DNA of 5,513 bases, taken from NCBI GenBank assembly GCA_024275555.1, contig JAJRYW010000542.1, positions 1 through 5,513 on the forward strand, in the 5' to 3' direction. Both the position numbers and the translations under genes were made by a program. Positions within the stretch are counted from its first letter, which is position 1, and each line of letters begins with the position of its first letter. Positions 5,126 through 5,513 of this stretch are shown piece by piece. A model generated the notes under the pieces. It ran no database searches. It was not told the origin of the DNA and saw nothing but the letters and a program-made list of their open reading frames with translations. This DNA comes from Calditrichota bacterium. GTDB taxonomy: Bacteria; Calditrichota; Calditrichia; RBG-13-44-9; J075.

Positions 5126-5189
5126 TCCCAACCACAACGTGGCGCCGTTGGCGCGGGATGGCGTTGCCACGAATCCCGGTTTGCCGGGA
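5126..5189 (-). repeat. Dispersed repeat, right copy (26-bp core at 5127-5152)
   Basis: Bases 5127-5152 are the exact reverse complement of 451-476. The same twin hairpins are present: CCAC-AAC-GTGG (5132-5142) and GCC-GTT-GGC (5144-5152), enclosed by TCCC (5126-5129) and GGGA (5155-5158). Further palindromes follow: TGGC-GTT-GCCA (5159-5169) within GGGAT/ATCCC, then TCCCGG-TTTG-CCGGGA (5174-5189). The hairpins flanking the core differ from those at the left copy, so only the core is shared exactly. Confidence 0.75.
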
Positions 5190-5264
5190 AGAGAAATCTG
5201 TGCGTATTCGACATTAAATTTGCTGAAATCATTGTAAATTAAAGATAAAGTTTTGAGTGTTAAC

Positions 5265-5290
5265 AGATTTCTCTCTTCGTTCGAAATGAC
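5265..5290 (-). repeat. Dispersed TTCGAACGAAGAGAGAAAT-type motif
   Basis: Read on the minus strand, this gives a GTCATTTCGAACGAAGAG start followed by an AGAAATCT end. It contains the palindrome TTCGAA. I recall near-identical words (GTCATTTCGAGCGAAGCGAG and variants) as one of the commonest intergenic motifs in Bacteroidota and related genomes. Its function is unknown. It occurs once here. Confidence 0.5.
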
Positions 5291-5359
5291 ATAAATTCTG
5301 TAGTAATATAAACTTAGTTTGCAATAAGGTCTAATTAAAATGAGACAGACGGAACAAAT

Positions 5360-5513
5360 ATGAGCAAATTCCTGAACACCCGCAGATATTATCTTTGGGC
5401 GACCATTCTGCTGATTATGGTTGGCAGTTGGCAAATTTCTTCCCGGAACTGGCCGATTTCGATTCTCCAGAAATCCCTCGACGAAATCTTTGGCCAAAGA
5501 TTTCGTCGAGGGA
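5360..5513 (+). CDS. N-terminal fragment of a membrane-anchored or secreted protein (partial)
   Basis: An open frame begins at ATG 5360 and is still open at the window edge after 51 codons. Residues 1-11 are basic and polar (MSKFLNTRRYY). Residues 12-22 (LWATILLIMVG) form a hydrophobic helix, so this is an inner-membrane anchor or an uncleaved signal. A ribosome binding site GGA (5351-5353) lies 6 bases upstream. I do not recognise the protein. The last seven codons lie in the right arm of a perfect palindrome (5474-5513), so residues after about Gly45 may be an assembly fold-back rather than true sequence. The gap of 342 bases and the intervening repeats give no evidence that it belongs with the porin. 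Confidence 0.5.
   Translation, partial: MSKFLNTRRYYLWATILLIMVGSWQISSRNWPISILQKSLDEIFGQRFRRG
5474..5513. repeat. Perfect 40-bp palindrome at the window end
   Basis: Bases 5474-5493 and 5494-5513 are exact reverse complements with no loop. The centre is TTTGGCCAAA at 5489-5498. A loopless 20-bp-arm palindrome ending exactly at the last base, inside an apparent coding frame, is typical of a fold-back at a contig end. A real inverted repeat cannot be excluded. Confidence 0.9.

Larger units (their letters stand above)
5018..5359. other. Intergenic region with repeats, no gene
   Basis: It separates the porin from the partial gene at 5360. It holds a GC-rich CCGGT-CA-ACCGG hairpin (5022-5033), an AT-only inverted repeat (TTTTAAAG 5081-5088 with CTTTAAAA 5104-5111), the inverted 26-bp repeat copy and its hairpins (5126-5189), and a dispersed motif at 5265-5290. 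The minus-strand open frame through it (5120-5497) has repeat-derived composition and is not a gene. No convincing promoter for the next gene was found. Confidence 0.65.

Overview
The window reads as a short, gene-sparse piece of a Gram-negative bacterial genome of about 50% GC. It was most likely recovered from an environmental assembly, because both ends finish in palindromes. The porin type, the YceI protein and several dispersed repeats (a triple AATTCGTG motif, a motif containing TTCGAACGAAGAGAGAAAT, and CACCGGGCT/AGCCCGGTG hairpins) suggest the FCB assemblage (Calditrichota, KSB1 or Ignavibacteria-like lineages). That placement comes from memory of similar sequences and was not searched.

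Layout: 1-744 holds no credible gene and is filled with inverted repeats and dispersed repeat motifs. 745-2442 (minus strand) encodes a sigma-54-dependent activator of the XylR/DmpR/MopR class: XylR_N and V4R sensor domains, coiled-coil linker, AAA+ domain with intact GAFTGA, and a Fis-type HTH. The divergent spacer (2443-2734) carries a near-consensus sigma-54 promoter (TTGGCAC-N5-ATGCA, GG-N10-GC) firing toward the plus-strand genes. About 120-180 bp upstream of its predicted start lies a cluster of TGTTTCA-type inverted repeats, where enhancer sites of this regulator class usually sit.

The plus-strand genes are a small zinc-ribbon protein (2735-2956), a secreted YceI-family lipocalin-like protein (3072-3665) closed by a strong intrinsic terminator, and a separately promoted outer-membrane porin (3890-5017). 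The porin's upstream region has a Fur-like palindrome, a sigma-70-type promoter and a second palindrome at the expected transcription start. 5018-5359 is intergenic and carries an inverted copy of a 26-bp repeat also present at 451-476. A partial membrane-anchored or secreted protein begins at 5360 and runs off the window through a perfect 40-bp palindrome, which may be a fold-back artefact.

Working model (inference): an effector sensed by the V4R regulator switches on the zinc-ribbon/YceI unit through sigma-54. The adjacent porin may serve the same envelope response but appears to have its own, possibly metal-responsive, control. The effector is unknown. The zinc site of the sensor is conserved, but the His expected in phenol sensors is not evident.
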